Shown: positions 40,270-49,272, counted from the first letter of the stretch. The stretch: 64,000 bases of DNA from Paenibacillus albiflavus (GCF_004344915.1 NZ_SKFG01000020.1:1-64000), one strand, 5' to 3'. The notes: a model not told the origin generated them from the sequence alone. Numbers and translations are program-made.

Positions 40270-41076
40270 TTATAGGGAACCATATCCAATTATTTTGAAA
40301 TATAGGCAGCAAGCAAATCCAATCAGAAATACGAATAACGTCAGATAATCGATCATACGCATATGCAATTGATGAAATACGGTCCAATTGGTCGTCGCGC
40401 CATAGCCTCTATTCAGCATGGAAATAGCCAATTTCTCTGACATTCGGATGGAATCGACGATTAACGGTACCATGATCGGCAGATAAGCGACTATTTGTCC
40501 AAACATACCTTTGCCTGCTAACCTAGCACCTCTCGCACGCTGAGCATCAAATACTTGCTCTACTTTCTTCTGCATGGTAGGAATGAAACGTATAGCAGTT
40601 ACAACTAAGAATGTAAGAGGGCCTGGTAGGCGCAATAAGTGCATCAATTGAATAAAATCATGAATTGGGGTCGTAAAAGTGAATACACTCGTCAGCAAGA
40701 TCATCGAATAGATCCGAAAAAGCAGTGTTAATCCCCAGCAAAATCCACCATAGGAGAAAGGCAGCTTATGGTTTGACCAAGCATAGAACAGAATTTGCTT
40801 TGCTGAGCTTGATTCGAAGCTAGAAGCAGAGTATGTAAATCCTGCTAGAATAACAACAAGGATTAAAATAGGAATAGTTGGTTTAAGCAATCGCCATAAT
40901 CGTTCATAAGGCATGTGAATATAGATCACGAGCAAGGTGGAGAAGGTCGATAGGCTTAGGTTAAATAATGGGCTTTTAAATAAAAATAATAGGATCATTA
41001 GCATGCTCAAAATAATCGTTTTCGTCCTAACATCCAGCTTGTGAATGATGGAATGCCCTGGATGATAATCAAGCAT
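40270..41076 (-). CDS. ecfT: ECF transporter transmembrane component EcfT
   Basis: A 268-residue membrane protein with about six helices. It starts with YHPGHSIIHKLDVRTKTIIL, the usual EcfT opening, and carries the two coupling Ala-Arg motifs: AQRARGARL and, further on, RGYGA (MLNRGYGATT). It couples the fused ATPase to the substrate-binding component. It overlaps the ATPase gene by eight nt. Confidence 0.92.
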   Translation of the reverse strand: MLDYHPGHSIIHKLDVRTKTIILSMLMILLFLFKSPLFNLSLSTFSTLLVIYIHMPYERLWRLLKPTIPILILVVILAGFTYSASSFESSSAKQILFYAWSNHKLPFSYGGFCWGLTLLFRIYSMILLTSVFTFTTPIHDFIQLMHLLRLPGPLTFLVVTAIRFIPTMQKKVEQVFDAQRARGARLAGKGMFGQIVAYLPIMVPLIVDSIRMSEKLAISMLNRGYGATTNWTVFHQLHMRMIDYLTLFVFLIGFACCLYFKIIGYGSL

Positions 41077-42832
41077 TGCTTCTCATCCTCTCTGATAGAG
41101 CAGCAGCTAGCTCTTCGGCCGTTATCTGTTCTGGACTGAGCTGGATATAGCGACTAAGCAACTGATTCATGCGAACGAGCTGTGGCGGTATCAGCTTGGC
41201 TGCTTGTACAATCGGTTCATCTGTAAAAATAGCAAGCGGAGCACAGTCCTTGAGGATTGTTCCGTTACTCATGATTACAACGCGATTAGCCTCTTCCGTA
41301 GCAATCTGCATATTATGGGTGATCGTTATAATCGTATGCCCCTTTTGGTGAAGATTACGGATCATATGAAGCATCTGCTCTGTTGCGTGCCAGTCTAATC
41401 CAGCAGTAGGCTCATCAATAATCAGTACTTGCGGCTCTAATACGAGAATAGAGGCAATAGCTAGACGTTGACGCAGCCCTTTGTCTAGTGTAAAGGGGTG
41501 GTCATCTACATAGGGTTCTAATCCGATGAAAGAAATAACCTCCATCGCTTTATTCCGCTGTTCTTGCTTGGACATGCCGAGAGTTTTCAATCCGTAGGTC
41601 ACTTCATCTAGTACGGAGGAACAGAAAATTTGATGATCAGGATTCTGAAATACATACCCGATATGCGGAGCTAATTGGTAAGTATCTTGGCCTGCAATAT
41701 TTTCTCCTTGAAAAAGAATCCGACCCTTAGTCGGTGCAAGAAGACGATTTAGATGTTTGCATAAAGTCGTTTTGCCAGCACCATTCTGGCCAACGATCGC
41801 GATATAGTCCCCCTCGTTAATATCGAGCGTTATCCCCTGAAGCGCCTCATACCCATTGCTGTAGCTATGATGTAAATCCTGGATTTGCAGGATACAGCTC
41901 TCAGCAGAAGATTGCTTGGCTAAAGGTGAAGTAACAGCGCTTGTACCTAATTGACTAGCATTTTGGTATAAGGGGACAAGTTCTAGTTGTTGAATAAGGC
42001 GTTCAACTAATTCATCAGCAGTACGAGGACAAGCTTCCCCAAGATCTACACCTTTGCCTTGAAGTTCCCAGTATAAAGAAGCGATGCCTGGTGGACGTAG
42101 ACGGAATTCACTTGCGAGTTGTTTATGGCAAAATAACTGCTCAGGCGTACCACTCCATACGAGCTTACCTTCTTGTAAGACATAAACCTCATCTGCATAT
42201 GCCAAAATTTGCTCCGATTCATGTTCGGCAATGACGATTGTCATGCCTTCTTGCTGAAGCTGACGAACGATTTGGAAAATAAGCTCTTTCCCCTCCGGAT
42301 CCAGCTCAGAGGTAGGCTCATCAAGCGCTACGATAGAGGGTCCTATCGCTAACACACCTGCTACTGCAAGTCGCTGCTTCTCACCACCTGACATAAACTC
42401 GGTTCGCCTTTGTTCATAACCGCTTAGACCGACCTTCTGAAGAGCGTTATTGACTTTAAGTTTGATATCATCCAGTGGAACACCTAAATTACTAGGGCCA
42501 AAAGCTGTATCTTCCCAGACCGTAAGCCCGAAGATTTGTGTCTCCGTATCCTGCAGCACCAAACCAGCTTTACTTATAAGCTGTTGTATAGGGACTTCCT
42601 GTGTAGAACTGCCTTGTACAAGAACGGAGCCTTCCATCTTGCCTTCGATAAACTGCGGAATGATTCCGTTTAACGTCATAAGCAATGTTGATTTGCCAGC
42701 ACCCGTCTCGCCCATAATCGCGATTATTTTTCCTTGGGGAACAGATAAGTTGATGTTATGGAGGTCCTGCTTGGTAGACTTCTCGTATTGAAAAGACAAC
42801 CCGCTCATTTGAATTGCCGGATCATGATTCAT
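41069..42832 (-). CDS. ecfA: Fused double ECF ATPase (EcfA1-EcfA2)
   Basis: A 587-residue protein with two ABC domains in one chain. I place the start at ATG 42832 (AAAGGACG upstream) rather than the in-frame TTG 42865 inside the previous coding end. Domain 1 has GETGAGKSTL, MSGGEKQRL and IVALDEPTSELD. Domain 2 has GQNGAGKTTLCK, a weakened signature LDKGLRQRLAIAS, and VLIIDEPTAGLD. Such fusions occur in dedicated ECF transporters. The neighbours cblS and cblT suggest that alpha-ribazole is the cargo. Confidence 0.93.
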   Translation of the reverse strand: MNHDPAIQMSGLSFQYEKSTKQDLHNINLSVPQGKIIAIMGETGAGKSTLLMTLNGIIPQFIEGKMEGSVLVQGSSTQEVPIQQLISKAGLVLQDTETQIFGLTVWEDTAFGPSNLGVPLDDIKLKVNNALQKVGLSGYEQRRTEFMSGGEKQRLAVAGVLAIGPSIVALDEPTSELDPEGKELIFQIVRQLQQEGMTIVIAEHESEQILAYADEVYVLQEGKLVWSGTPEQLFCHKQLASEFRLRPPGIASLYWELQGKGVDLGEACPRTADELVERLIQQLELVPLYQNASQLGTSAVTSPLAKQSSAESCILQIQDLHHSYSNGYEALQGITLDINEGDYIAIVGQNGAGKTTLCKHLNRLLAPTKGRILFQGENIAGQDTYQLAPHIGYVFQNPDHQIFCSSVLDEVTYGLKTLGMSKQEQRNKAMEVISFIGLEPYVDDHPFTLDKGLRQRLAIASILVLEPQVLIIDEPTAGLDWHATEQMLHMIRNLHQKGHTIITITHNMQIATEEANRVVIMSNGTILKDCAPLAIFTDEPIVQAAKLIPPQLVRMNQLLSRYIQLSPEQITAEELAAALSERMRSNA

Positions 42833-42848
42833 ATGGCTAGTCGTCCTT

Positions 42849-43631
42849 TCACTGTAGTTCTCCAATGATGAACACTGGGGCGGATATCATCGCTGATAGG
42901 GTGCTTACGTGTTCACGACCGATCGTTAGTAGCACGCAGCTAGATGGTCCCCCAGAGCGTAATGGATCCATTATTCCGTCTTTGTCTTCATTCGGTATGA
43001 ACAGGAGTGAAGCGCTAGCTGCTAATTGGTTCGCTTCAAAGTGAAGCCCTTTGGAGCCAACGGGTATAATGTCGCCTACTTTAGGATGCTTGCGAAGCAG
43101 GATTAAATCTTCTATTGATAATAGATCAGGATCATCGATCGTTAGCTCAAATTCTGGCGCGCTTTTGGGAATACCGGCACAGACAACTACATCCCCACGC
43201 TTCGATTTCCCCGGATAGAACTTGTCTTGATCTGCAAGACCAAGAACGGTGATGCCAATACCTGTCTGAAGGGTTGGCACATTTTCTTCTGTGCTTCCTG
43301 TGAATTGGACATCCTGCGTAAGGCCAGCTTTGCGTGAATAGGATTTGATTGTGTCGATAATTTCTTTGCCAGTATCTTCATACTCGACACTTAAGCAATC
43401 GACGACCAAGAATGGTTCAGCACCACAAGCAATAAGCTCGAATAACGGCACTCGGACGGCAAATGTGGCGAGTAACTTATTCGGTACTTGGACCGTATCC
43501 AAAGGCTTGCTTCCAATCCCGCCATCTGAATCACATGCGATGACCAAATATTGCTGCTGGTTAATCGCCATTACCGTAAGATCACGCACTTTTTGTAAAT
43601 AATTTACAGGATGCTGTATATAGGATTTCAT
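42849..43631 (-). CDS. cblS: AIR-synthase (PurM)-like kinase, probable alpha-ribazole kinase CblS
   Basis: A 260-residue PurM-superfamily protein. The N-terminal glycine-rich segment reads VIACDSDGGIGSKPLD, followed by RVPLFELIACGAEPFLVVD. The C-terminal half has GDVVVCAGIPKSAPEFEL and ends with a compact MISAPVFIIGEL. In Geobacillus and Listeria, CblS phosphorylates alpha-ribazole imported by CblT for assembly of the cobalamin lower ligand. The adjacent S-component gene and dedicated ECF machinery fit that pathway. The assignment rests on fold and context; a related thiamine-monophosphate kinase-like protein is possible. Confidence 0.75.
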   Translation of the reverse strand: MKSYIQHPVNYLQKVRDLTVMAINQQQYLVIACDSDGGIGSKPLDTVQVPNKLLATFAVRVPLFELIACGAEPFLVVDCLSVEYEDTGKEIIDTIKSYSRKAGLTQDVQFTGSTEENVPTLQTGIGITVLGLADQDKFYPGKSKRGDVVVCAGIPKSAPEFELTIDDPDLLSIEDLILLRKHPKVGDIIPVGSKGLHFEANQLAASASLLFIPNEDKDGIMDPLRSGGPSSCVLLTIGREHVSTLSAMISAPVFIIGELQ

Positions 43632-43644
43632 TACCTTATCTCCA

Positions 43645-44136
43645 TTAGATTAGTTTGCTCTTCTTGACTGTCTGATAAGCGATTGCGGCAATACCAACAT
43701 TAACTGCAGAGCCGACCGTTAGAGGGAGTAGGAAGGTTAAGAACAAAGGAATCCCACCTATAGGAATGACCGATGCAGCTGCAATAATTCCATTACATAA
43801 TGTTGCGGCCACAATTGCAACCCAAATATTTACCCTGCGGATTAAATAGGAGAATAAAATTGCCCAAAGACCTTGCTGCACAGCAATAATTAAATGCATG
43901 GGCAAGCCTAATGGGAGTCCGGTAGTTGCAGCCGTGAACAAATGCCCAAGGCTGGCAACGAGTGCACCTTCGAGAGGTCCGAATGCAGCGGCGCTAAAGT
44001 ATCCTGGGGCGGAGTCTAGCGCAACGGTACCTGATGGCGAAGGGATTTTGATGAATGCTCCTACTGCACTAAGCGCGATTAAGATCGCCATTCTAGCCAT
44101 TCGCTTAGGTGTCCAGAAGCTTTTTTTTAAATTCAT
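43645..44136 (-). CDS. cblT: ECF transporter S component, probable alpha-ribazole transporter CblT
   Basis: A 163-residue membrane protein with about five or six helices and AGGAGG before ATG (44136). S-component traits include MARMAILIALSAVGAFIKIP, with ALDSAPGYFSAAAFGPLEGA in the loop between helices and LASLGHLFTA-like sequence (here VASLGHLFTAATTGLPLGLP). It heads the operon followed by cblS, ecfA and ecfT. Together they form a group II-like but self-contained ECF transporter. The substrate is inferred from cblS; no B12 riboswitch is visible in the short leader. Confidence 0.72.
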   Translation of the reverse strand: MNLKKSFWTPKRMARMAILIALSAVGAFIKIPSPSGTVALDSAPGYFSAAAFGPLEGALVASLGHLFTAATTGLPLGLPMHLIIAVQQGLWAILFSYLIRRVNIWVAIVAATLCNGIIAAASVIPIGGIPLFLTFLLPLTVGSAVNVGIAAIAYQTVKKSKLI

Positions 44137-44233
44137 AGGTTTTCCTCCTAGTAGTGAAGGTCTAAAGCCTTATTCAAATAATGATAATTTGACTTGCCTT
44201 CTATGTCTATACACTATAAAAATGACCATAAAA

Positions 44234-44260
44234 AAAACGATCCCTATCGGAATCGTTTTT
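44234..44260 (-). terminator. Terminator after the secreted protein gene
   Basis: AAAAAACGAT pairs with ATCGTTTTTT around CCCTATCGGA; T-runs on both strands make it bidirectional. Confidence 0.8.
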
Positions 44261-44276
44261 TGTGAAAAACGTTTTT

Positions 44277-45665
44277 TTATTTGTAATCTTCACCAGATAG
44301 ATAGCTGTAGAAAGGTAGGTCAACCCAGAAATTATAGGATGTAACTTCTGCTTTAGGATCGATTTTCTTAAGGCCAGCAACAACATCTGCACTGTCTTGT
44401 GTTAGGGTGTAAGATTGTGCAAAGTAATTGCCTCTGGAAATTTTATTATTCGTGATCTGCTTGTAATTTGGAAGTTCATTAATGGATGAGTAAAGCGGCT
44501 GCCACCAAGAAGCCTTGATTAAGCCTGACTGATCTTCATCATTCTTCTTCGCATATTTACTGATGATTGCGTCGAATGCTTCTTTGTGCTTCACAGTATC
44601 GAACTCGAACGAAATATCATACTCTTTGGAATAAGCGATGAAATTACCATTCTCGATTTGAACCACTTGATAGTCATCTGAAATTGCAGGCTCACCCCAC
44701 TCTTTCAAGTAGATGAATGCGGATGTTTTAGGCTCTAACTGAACTTTAGCATTGATGCCCTCGCTCTTTAACAAACCGATTAATTGTAGTGCATGTGTAA
44801 TGTCGGAATGACCATAACTCAATGTAAGTTTGGAGTCAAAGTTAGGGGTATAACGGTTGTCTTTTAAATTGTAACCAGTAATAATGTCTTGCTTTAATGC
44901 GGTATCAAAAATATTTCTTAAATCATCGGCTTTGATGATATCTTGTGTACGATAGGATTCGTAAACTTTGCTATAAATGTTGTTGTCTTGAACGTAGCCA
45001 ATATAGTGCTTATAGTTGCCATGAATATCTAGCACTTTGATTAATAGAGCAGATGCCTCATCAGAGGAAATTGGCGCTGCTGGTTTAAAGCTAAGATAGC
45101 TGCTAGCAGGAATGATACCAGTATCAACAGCAACTGCTAGTGTTTGCGCGGCTGGAACTGAGAAAAACTCAGCTTTCAAACCAAGTTTGCTAAGAGCGGC
45201 AACAACTTTTGCTTCAGGGTATGTAAAGCTAAGCTCCTTGAAATCGGAAGCATTCACAGCAATGATTGCAGCATTTAATTGAGATAGCTGCTGATCACCA
45301 TTGAAAGTGCTCTCAGCAAGAATGCCGTTAGCAAATAGCGCATTTGCTGATTTATAGTATGGGCTAGCTTCAGTTAAATCTACTAATTGATTCTTCTCTA
45401 CTTCTTGTGCATTTAGGCCAAGAATTTGGCTAATCGCGTTAACGAATTCTCCCTTAGTTAAAGAATCAGAGAGTTTAATCTGATAGTTATCCTCTAGGTA
45501 TTGCTTGTATTCGCTTGCTGTAACAGATTGTGAGGCATACACAATATTGCTTGTATCAGCTTGTGCATAGGTCGGTTGTGACAATGCTGCCGCACCTGAA
45601 AATAAGAGTGCAGATACTACTAACGTCTTCAAGGGCTTGTTTAAAATTTTCAATGTTGCCTTCAT
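44277..45665 (-). CDS. Secreted protein with degenerate S-layer-homology-like repeats
   Basis: A 462-residue exported protein. The signal peptide (KTLVVSALLFSGAAALSQPTYA) ends near residue 34. Residues ~55-260 contain helical repeats resembling SLH domains: LTKGEFVNAISQILGL, YYKSANALFANGILAEST, ISSDEASALLIKVLDI. The C-terminal ~200 residues form an unrecognised alpha/beta region (TPNFDSKLTLSYGHSDITHA, FAQSYTLTQDSADVVAGL). A cell-surface role is likely. Its promoter has a 14-bp palindrome in the leader. Confidence 0.75.
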   Translation of the reverse strand: MKATLKILNKPLKTLVVSALLFSGAAALSQPTYAQADTSNIVYASQSVTASEYKQYLEDNYQIKLSDSLTKGEFVNAISQILGLNAQEVEKNQLVDLTEASPYYKSANALFANGILAESTFNGDQQLSQLNAAIIAVNASDFKELSFTYPEAKVVAALSKLGLKAEFFSVPAAQTLAVAVDTGIIPASSYLSFKPAAPISSDEASALLIKVLDIHGNYKHYIGYVQDNNIYSKVYESYRTQDIIKADDLRNIFDTALKQDIITGYNLKDNRYTPNFDSKLTLSYGHSDITHALQLIGLLKSEGINAKVQLEPKTSAFIYLKEWGEPAISDDYQVVQIENGNFIAYSKEYDISFEFDTVKHKEAFDAIISKYAKKNDEDQSGLIKASWWQPLYSSINELPNYKQITNNKISRGNYFAQSYTLTQDSADVVAGLKKIDPKAEVTSYNFWVDLPFYSYLSGEDYK

Positions 45666-45693
45666 TTTTTGTAATACCCTCCTAAATTTTGTA

Positions 45694-45760
45694 ATTCCAA
45701 TTGGAATAGTATGGTATATTATATAATTTGAATTTTACATAATCCTTAATTAATTGTCAA
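45694..45760 (-). promoter_or_regulatory. Promoter and palindromic operator of the secreted protein gene
   Basis: On the minus strand TTGACA (45760-45755) and TAAAAT (45737-45732) are 17 nt apart. The perfect palindrome ATTCCAATTGGAAT (45694-45707) lies about 25 nt downstream of the -10 and could bind a repressor. Confidence 0.7.
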
Positions 45761-45798
45761 TGTCAAAAGAGTATGATCATAGATTGATAGTCATAGGA

Positions 45799-45829
45799 AA
45801 ATGAGGACTCAGCAGGATGAGTCCTCATT
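45799..45829. terminator. Hairpin upstream of the secreted protein gene
   Basis: AATGAGGACTC pairs with GAGTCCTCATT around a short loop. It probably ends transcription of the cotD-like gene on the minus strand, although the T-run is weak. Confidence 0.55.
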
Positions 45830-45870
45830 CAAACACCTATTATAAGAAAGAATTACTTCTTGGATTTCTT

Positions 45871-45960
45871 GGTATTATAGAATTTATTCCATTCGCGCAT
45901 AAATTTTAAGTAATACCTTAAGAAACGCACCGCCTCTAAGGACGGTGAAACCGTTTCTTC
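45871..45960 (+). repeat. Two-hairpin repeat, copy A
   Basis: Hairpin I: outer GGTATTA/TAATACC and inner AGAATTTAT/ATAAATTTT. Hairpin II: base stem AAGAAACG/CGTTTCTT and apical CACCG-CC/GG-CGGTG with an AAAC bulge on the 3' side. The stop codon of the opposite-strand cotD-like gene (45936-45938) lies in the loop of hairpin II. Confidence 0.85.
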
Positions 45961-46217
45961 TTGCGTGATTTGGTACTTGAGATACGTCCTTTTTTATCTG
46001 AAGCGCGCTTGTTCGTACTTCTTGTTACCACTTCAGGAGTTTCATCTACCTCTGTGACAACACGACAATGTTGAAAAACGGGTACACAGTGATGACGAGT
46101 TACGATTTCAATTGGATGAATGACACGTATGAGTTGTGGATGACAGACATGACGAACAACTCGAATTGGCGGGTCTACAATGGTTTCTGTAGGACATTGT
46201 TCGAAACAGCAAGACAT
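45936..46217 (-). CDS. CotD-like spore coat protein
   Basis: The start is taken as ATG 46217; the in-frame GTG 46250 is not preceded by a ribosome site, while AAAGGAG lies upstream of the ATG. The 93-residue product is His-, Cys- and Val-rich: CCFEQCPTETIVDPP, then VRHVCHPQLIRVIHPIEI and VPVFQHCRVVTEVDE, as in inner spore-coat CotD proteins. The C-terminus is very basic. The last eight or so codons (RKKKRFHRP) and the stop are formed by repeat copy A on the opposite strand, so the natural C-terminus may have been replaced. Confidence 0.8.
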   Translation of the reverse strand: MSCCFEQCPTETIVDPPIRVVRHVCHPQLIRVIHPIEIVTRHHCVPVFQHCRVVTEVDETPEVVTRSTNKRASDKKGRISSTKSRKKKRFHRP

Positions 46218-46389
46218 ATAGCTATCAGCTCCTTTCTTATCTGTGCTCACCCATATTATATGGGATATTTACCATTACGCTTGTTCGTTTATCCTTGTTA
46301 TAATAGGTTAGTTGACTCATTTTGTACCATTACTGTTTTTTGCTATAATGGACTATGCACCAAGGAATAGGTAAAGGAAGATACACATC

Positions 46390-46968
46390 ATGTTATTACT
46401 CGAAGACAAACCAGAAACAAAGCTCGATATGAAAGATTGGGCAAGAATTAACAGAGACAAAATAGGCAAAGGAATTCATAAACCCAGATTTAGAAAGCCG
46501 AAAAAATGGGTGATTCAGAATCGAATTCTAATGGCTGTTATGATCATTGAGGATGTTAAGCTATCTGAGCTTGCTGCAGAAATGGAAGTATCCTCACGTA
46601 CGGTGGCAGCATGGATTTATCAAGGAGTTCAACCAACTGAGGAGTACCGGGCGTTCCTTTCATTTAAGTTCGGATTGCCGCAGTCGGTTTTATTTTATGA
46701 TGATCAGATGTATGACAGAGTGGAAACGATAACAGACAAGAAGTTCAATAAAGGCGTTCTGTCCGGTACCAAAATTAATCGTATTCTAACGGGAATGTTC
46801 GCTGTACATAATTTATCATCAGCTGAATTTAGCCGAATTAAAGGGATTGCCCCTGCAACGACTAGAAAGTACATGCATAACGGCGCTTATCCAGATGCGC
46901 AGTATCGTGACATTTATTGTCAGTATTTTGGGCTCCCAGAGGACATATTGTTCTATGAATGCTTATAG
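46390..46968 (+). CDS. Protein with two tandem HTH-like modules
   Basis: A 192-residue protein with an internal duplication. Module 1 (about residues 44-107) starts NRILMAVMIIEDVKLSELA and ends FGLPQSVLFYDDQ. Module 2 (about 131-192) starts NRILTGMFAVHNLSSAEFS and ends FGLPEDILFYECL. Each has an HTH-like core (SELAAEMEVSSRTVAAWIYQ; SRIKGIAPATTRKYMHNG), so it resembles two fused Xre/Cro-type DNA-binding domains, suited to bind a repeated or palindromic operator as a monomer. No ligand domain is visible. ATG 46390 has AAGGAAG upstream. Confidence 0.75.
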   Translation: MLLLEDKPETKLDMKDWARINRDKIGKGIHKPRFRKPKKWVIQNRILMAVMIIEDVKLSELAAEMEVSSRTVAAWIYQGVQPTEEYRAFLSFKFGLPQSVLFYDDQMYDRVETITDKKFNKGVLSGTKINRILTGMFAVHNLSSAEFSRIKGIAPATTRKYMHNGAYPDAQYRDIYCQYFGLPEDILFYECL

Positions 46969-47045
46969 GTGAATCCATCTTTCGTTAGCAATTTATTCTG
47001 CAGCTTATAGATGGCTCATAAATTAAATTGTATGGGCTGTCTATA

Positions 47046-47137
47046 GGTATTATAGAATTTATAACATTCGTGTCATAAATTCTAAGTAATACCCTAAGAA
47101 ACGCACCCACCTTTAAGGAGGGTGAAACCGTTTCTTC
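47046..47137 (+). repeat. Two-hairpin repeat, copy B
   Basis: Hairpin I keeps outer GGTATTA/TAATACC and inner AGAATTTAT/ATAAATTCT. Hairpin II keeps AAGAAACG/CGTTTCTT and the AAAC bulge, while the apical stem is CACCC-CC/GG-GGGTG. Relative to copy A the fifth apical pair changes from G-C to C-G, so pairing is preserved. Confidence 0.85.
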
Positions 47138-47198
47138 TGGCTGTCTATCATATTTGCAGAATATTCTTTGAATTATATGGATAAGAGGGGATGAGTTT

Positions 47199-48986
47199 GT
47201 GAAGTTGAAACGGATAGCGGCAATTGCTTTATTCGTGCCATTACTTATGTTGTCTAATACGCAATTGATCTTGGCTGATAGTCTCACGACTACAGCTAAT
47301 TTCGATGGGAAGAAAATGATTTTCAAGCAAGAGTCTATTACGAGTCAAGAGGAATTGCTTCGGAATGCCATTGTCACGAATCAAGCTGTGAAGGTAAAGG
47401 AACTGTTAGCTCAAGGCGTGAACCCTAATTATTCGGATAAGAATAAGAATTCACTAATGGAATGGGCTATAACGCGGCCGGAATTAATGAAGCTGTTATT
47501 AAATGCAGGTGCGAATCCGAATACGATAACACCATCTGGTGATTCAATCTTAGAACTAGCCGTTAAATTTGCAGAGCCTCAGATTGTAGAACTATTAATT
47601 GAAGCTAAAGCGGATATTGCCAAAGGCACGAAAGGTTATAATGGATTCAAATTTGCGCTTTCCAAATATCTCAGTGATGCAACATCGATGGAAATGAGAG
47701 CACGATACTCGGCTATTCTGGACTCTTTTATTGGAAAGCTAGCCAAACAGGATAAAATTACATATTCGAATGGTGATGTATATACAGGCGGCGTCATTGA
47801 CGGTGTTGCCTATGGGCAGGGAAAGCTGAAGATGGAGGATGGCAGTCTTGCAGAAGGACGATTTATCCAGGATTTGCTGAATGGGCAGGTTTCCTATACG
47901 AGCAAAGATGGGGACAAGTATAAAGGAGAAGCCTGGCAGGACTATTGGGAGGGTCAAGGAACTTATACATTTCCAGATGGAGAAGTACATAAAGGCGAGT
48001 ATTGGAATGGTGTACTCAATGGCTATGGATCCATCATTTATACAGATGGCGGGAAGTACGTTGGCGAGTTTATTGACCATGAACAGTATGGCTATGGAAA
48101 ATACATAGATGTAGATGGCAAGTCCTATAGCGGTGAAATTGTTGATGGTAGACTGAATGGCAAAGGTGTTTATACAGAGCCTTCTGGTTATCAGTTACAA
48201 GGAGTTTATGAGGATGATCAAATAACGGGATGGGCAAGAAAAGTATCCTCAGATGGTGTCGTTTCTTATATAAACCTTGATCATCCACTCAGTAGTTTAG
48301 TAGAAAATAAGAAGTATACGAATTTCCCTTTATTTTTTAATAATCAATATTTCCCAAAAGGTACGAACTATTATGCGAAGCGAGGAGATCAAAAGCCCGC
48401 GGGAGTTCTTGATGTTCAGTCGCTAAAAGTTCAACAAGAACAAGATGGCTGGTACAGAGCAATGACTTCCAAAGGGGATGTATGGATTCCAATTAGCAGT
48501 TCTTTGATTGGTCGCACAGTCTGGGTTAATCAAACCGCTCAAGCTGAATGGGATAATTACAGCATATTGGGTGCGAGTTTCCCATTCTCTAATCTGGAAG
48601 AAGTCGTCATTCAGGACATGTATCTAACCGATGAAGATGCTAGGTTATTCATAAAGAAGAAAGACGGTCAAATTGTAAGTGTGTTTGGTGATGATCTTCA
48701 AGCATTTGATAAGCTGTTCTATACACAGAATCCACAAGAGAAGTTCAAATGGACAGCTGAGATATGGGACGCGATCAAGCAGGGGCGGGTCCTTAGGGGG
48801 ATGAATCAAGAACAAGTGACGATGGCTTGGGGCAAACCTAATGTTGTATCTAAACTAGATTCTTCAGCTAACTCACCTGTTATTTGGGAGTATAAAGATC
48901 ATAAAGCGATCGGAACAATCTCCAGTCTATACTTCGATCAGGATCAGAAGCTGCAGATGGATGTACATCAATTGAATTTTCAATAG
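47199..48986 (+). CDS. Secreted ankyrin- and MORN-repeat protein
   Basis: A 595-residue exported protein starting at GTG 47199 behind GAGGGGATGA. The signal peptide (RIAAIALFVPLLMLSNTQLILA) ends near residue 27. Ankyrin repeats lie at about residues 48-135 (VKVKELLAQGVNPNYSDKNK, then PELMKLLLNAGANPNTITPSG). MORN repeats lie at about 185-350 with units such as YSNGDVYTGGVIDGVAYGQG and YTDGGKYVGEFIDHEQYGYG. The C-terminal ~200 residues are a mixed domain with WIPISSSLIGRTVWVNQTA. The combination is rare in bacteria; a surface-binding role is inferred. It stands alone with its own terminator. Confidence 0.85.
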   Translation: MKLKRIAAIALFVPLLMLSNTQLILADSLTTTANFDGKKMIFKQESITSQEELLRNAIVTNQAVKVKELLAQGVNPNYSDKNKNSLMEWAITRPELMKLLLNAGANPNTITPSGDSILELAVKFAEPQIVELLIEAKADIAKGTKGYNGFKFALSKYLSDATSMEMRARYSAILDSFIGKLAKQDKITYSNGDVYTGGVIDGVAYGQGKLKMEDGSLAEGRFIQDLLNGQVSYTSKDGDKYKGEAWQDYWEGQGTYTFPDGEVHKGEYWNGVLNGYGSIIYTDGGKYVGEFIDHEQYGYGKYIDVDGKSYSGEIVDGRLNGKGVYTEPSGYQLQGVYEDDQITGWARKVSSDGVVSYINLDHPLSSLVENKKYTNFPLFFNNQYFPKGTNYYAKRGDQKPAGVLDVQSLKVQQEQDGWYRAMTSKGDVWIPISSSLIGRTVWVNQTAQAEWDNYSILGASFPFSNLEEVVIQDMYLTDEDARLFIKKKDGQIVSVFGDDLQAFDKLFYTQNPQEKFKWTAEIWDAIKQGRVLRGMNQEQVTMAWGKPNVVSKLDSSANSPVIWEYKDHKAIGTISSLYFDQDQKLQMDVHQLNFQ

Positions 48987-49000
48987 ATCATGTTGTTAGG

Positions 49001-49036
49001 AACCTTTGATGCTTTGATGCGATCAAAGGTTTTTTT
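49001..49036 (+). terminator. Terminator after the MORN-repeat gene
   Basis: AACCTTTGAT pairs with ATCAAAGGTT, followed by T residues. Confidence 0.9.
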
Positions 49037-49272
49037 CTTGATGGTAGGGGAAAGGATGATATTTGAGCGGATCGGCAATATTATTCGGAGATGCCTTCTT
49101 GCATAATTAGTTGGAAATTTGACAAAAGTTCAACTATACATTTACATACGTTCACCGCCTTGGTATAGTAAAATGAGATAAACAGTATTTTACAGCTGGC
49201 ATGGGAATGACGCTCAAGCTTTCATTATTCTTTTGGGGAAATCAGTTTGAATATGATAGAGGAGTGATTAGG

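Noticed and set aside
44137-44233. Search for a cobalamin riboswitch before cblT
   Set aside because: The leader is under 100 nt and has no B12-box-like sequence.
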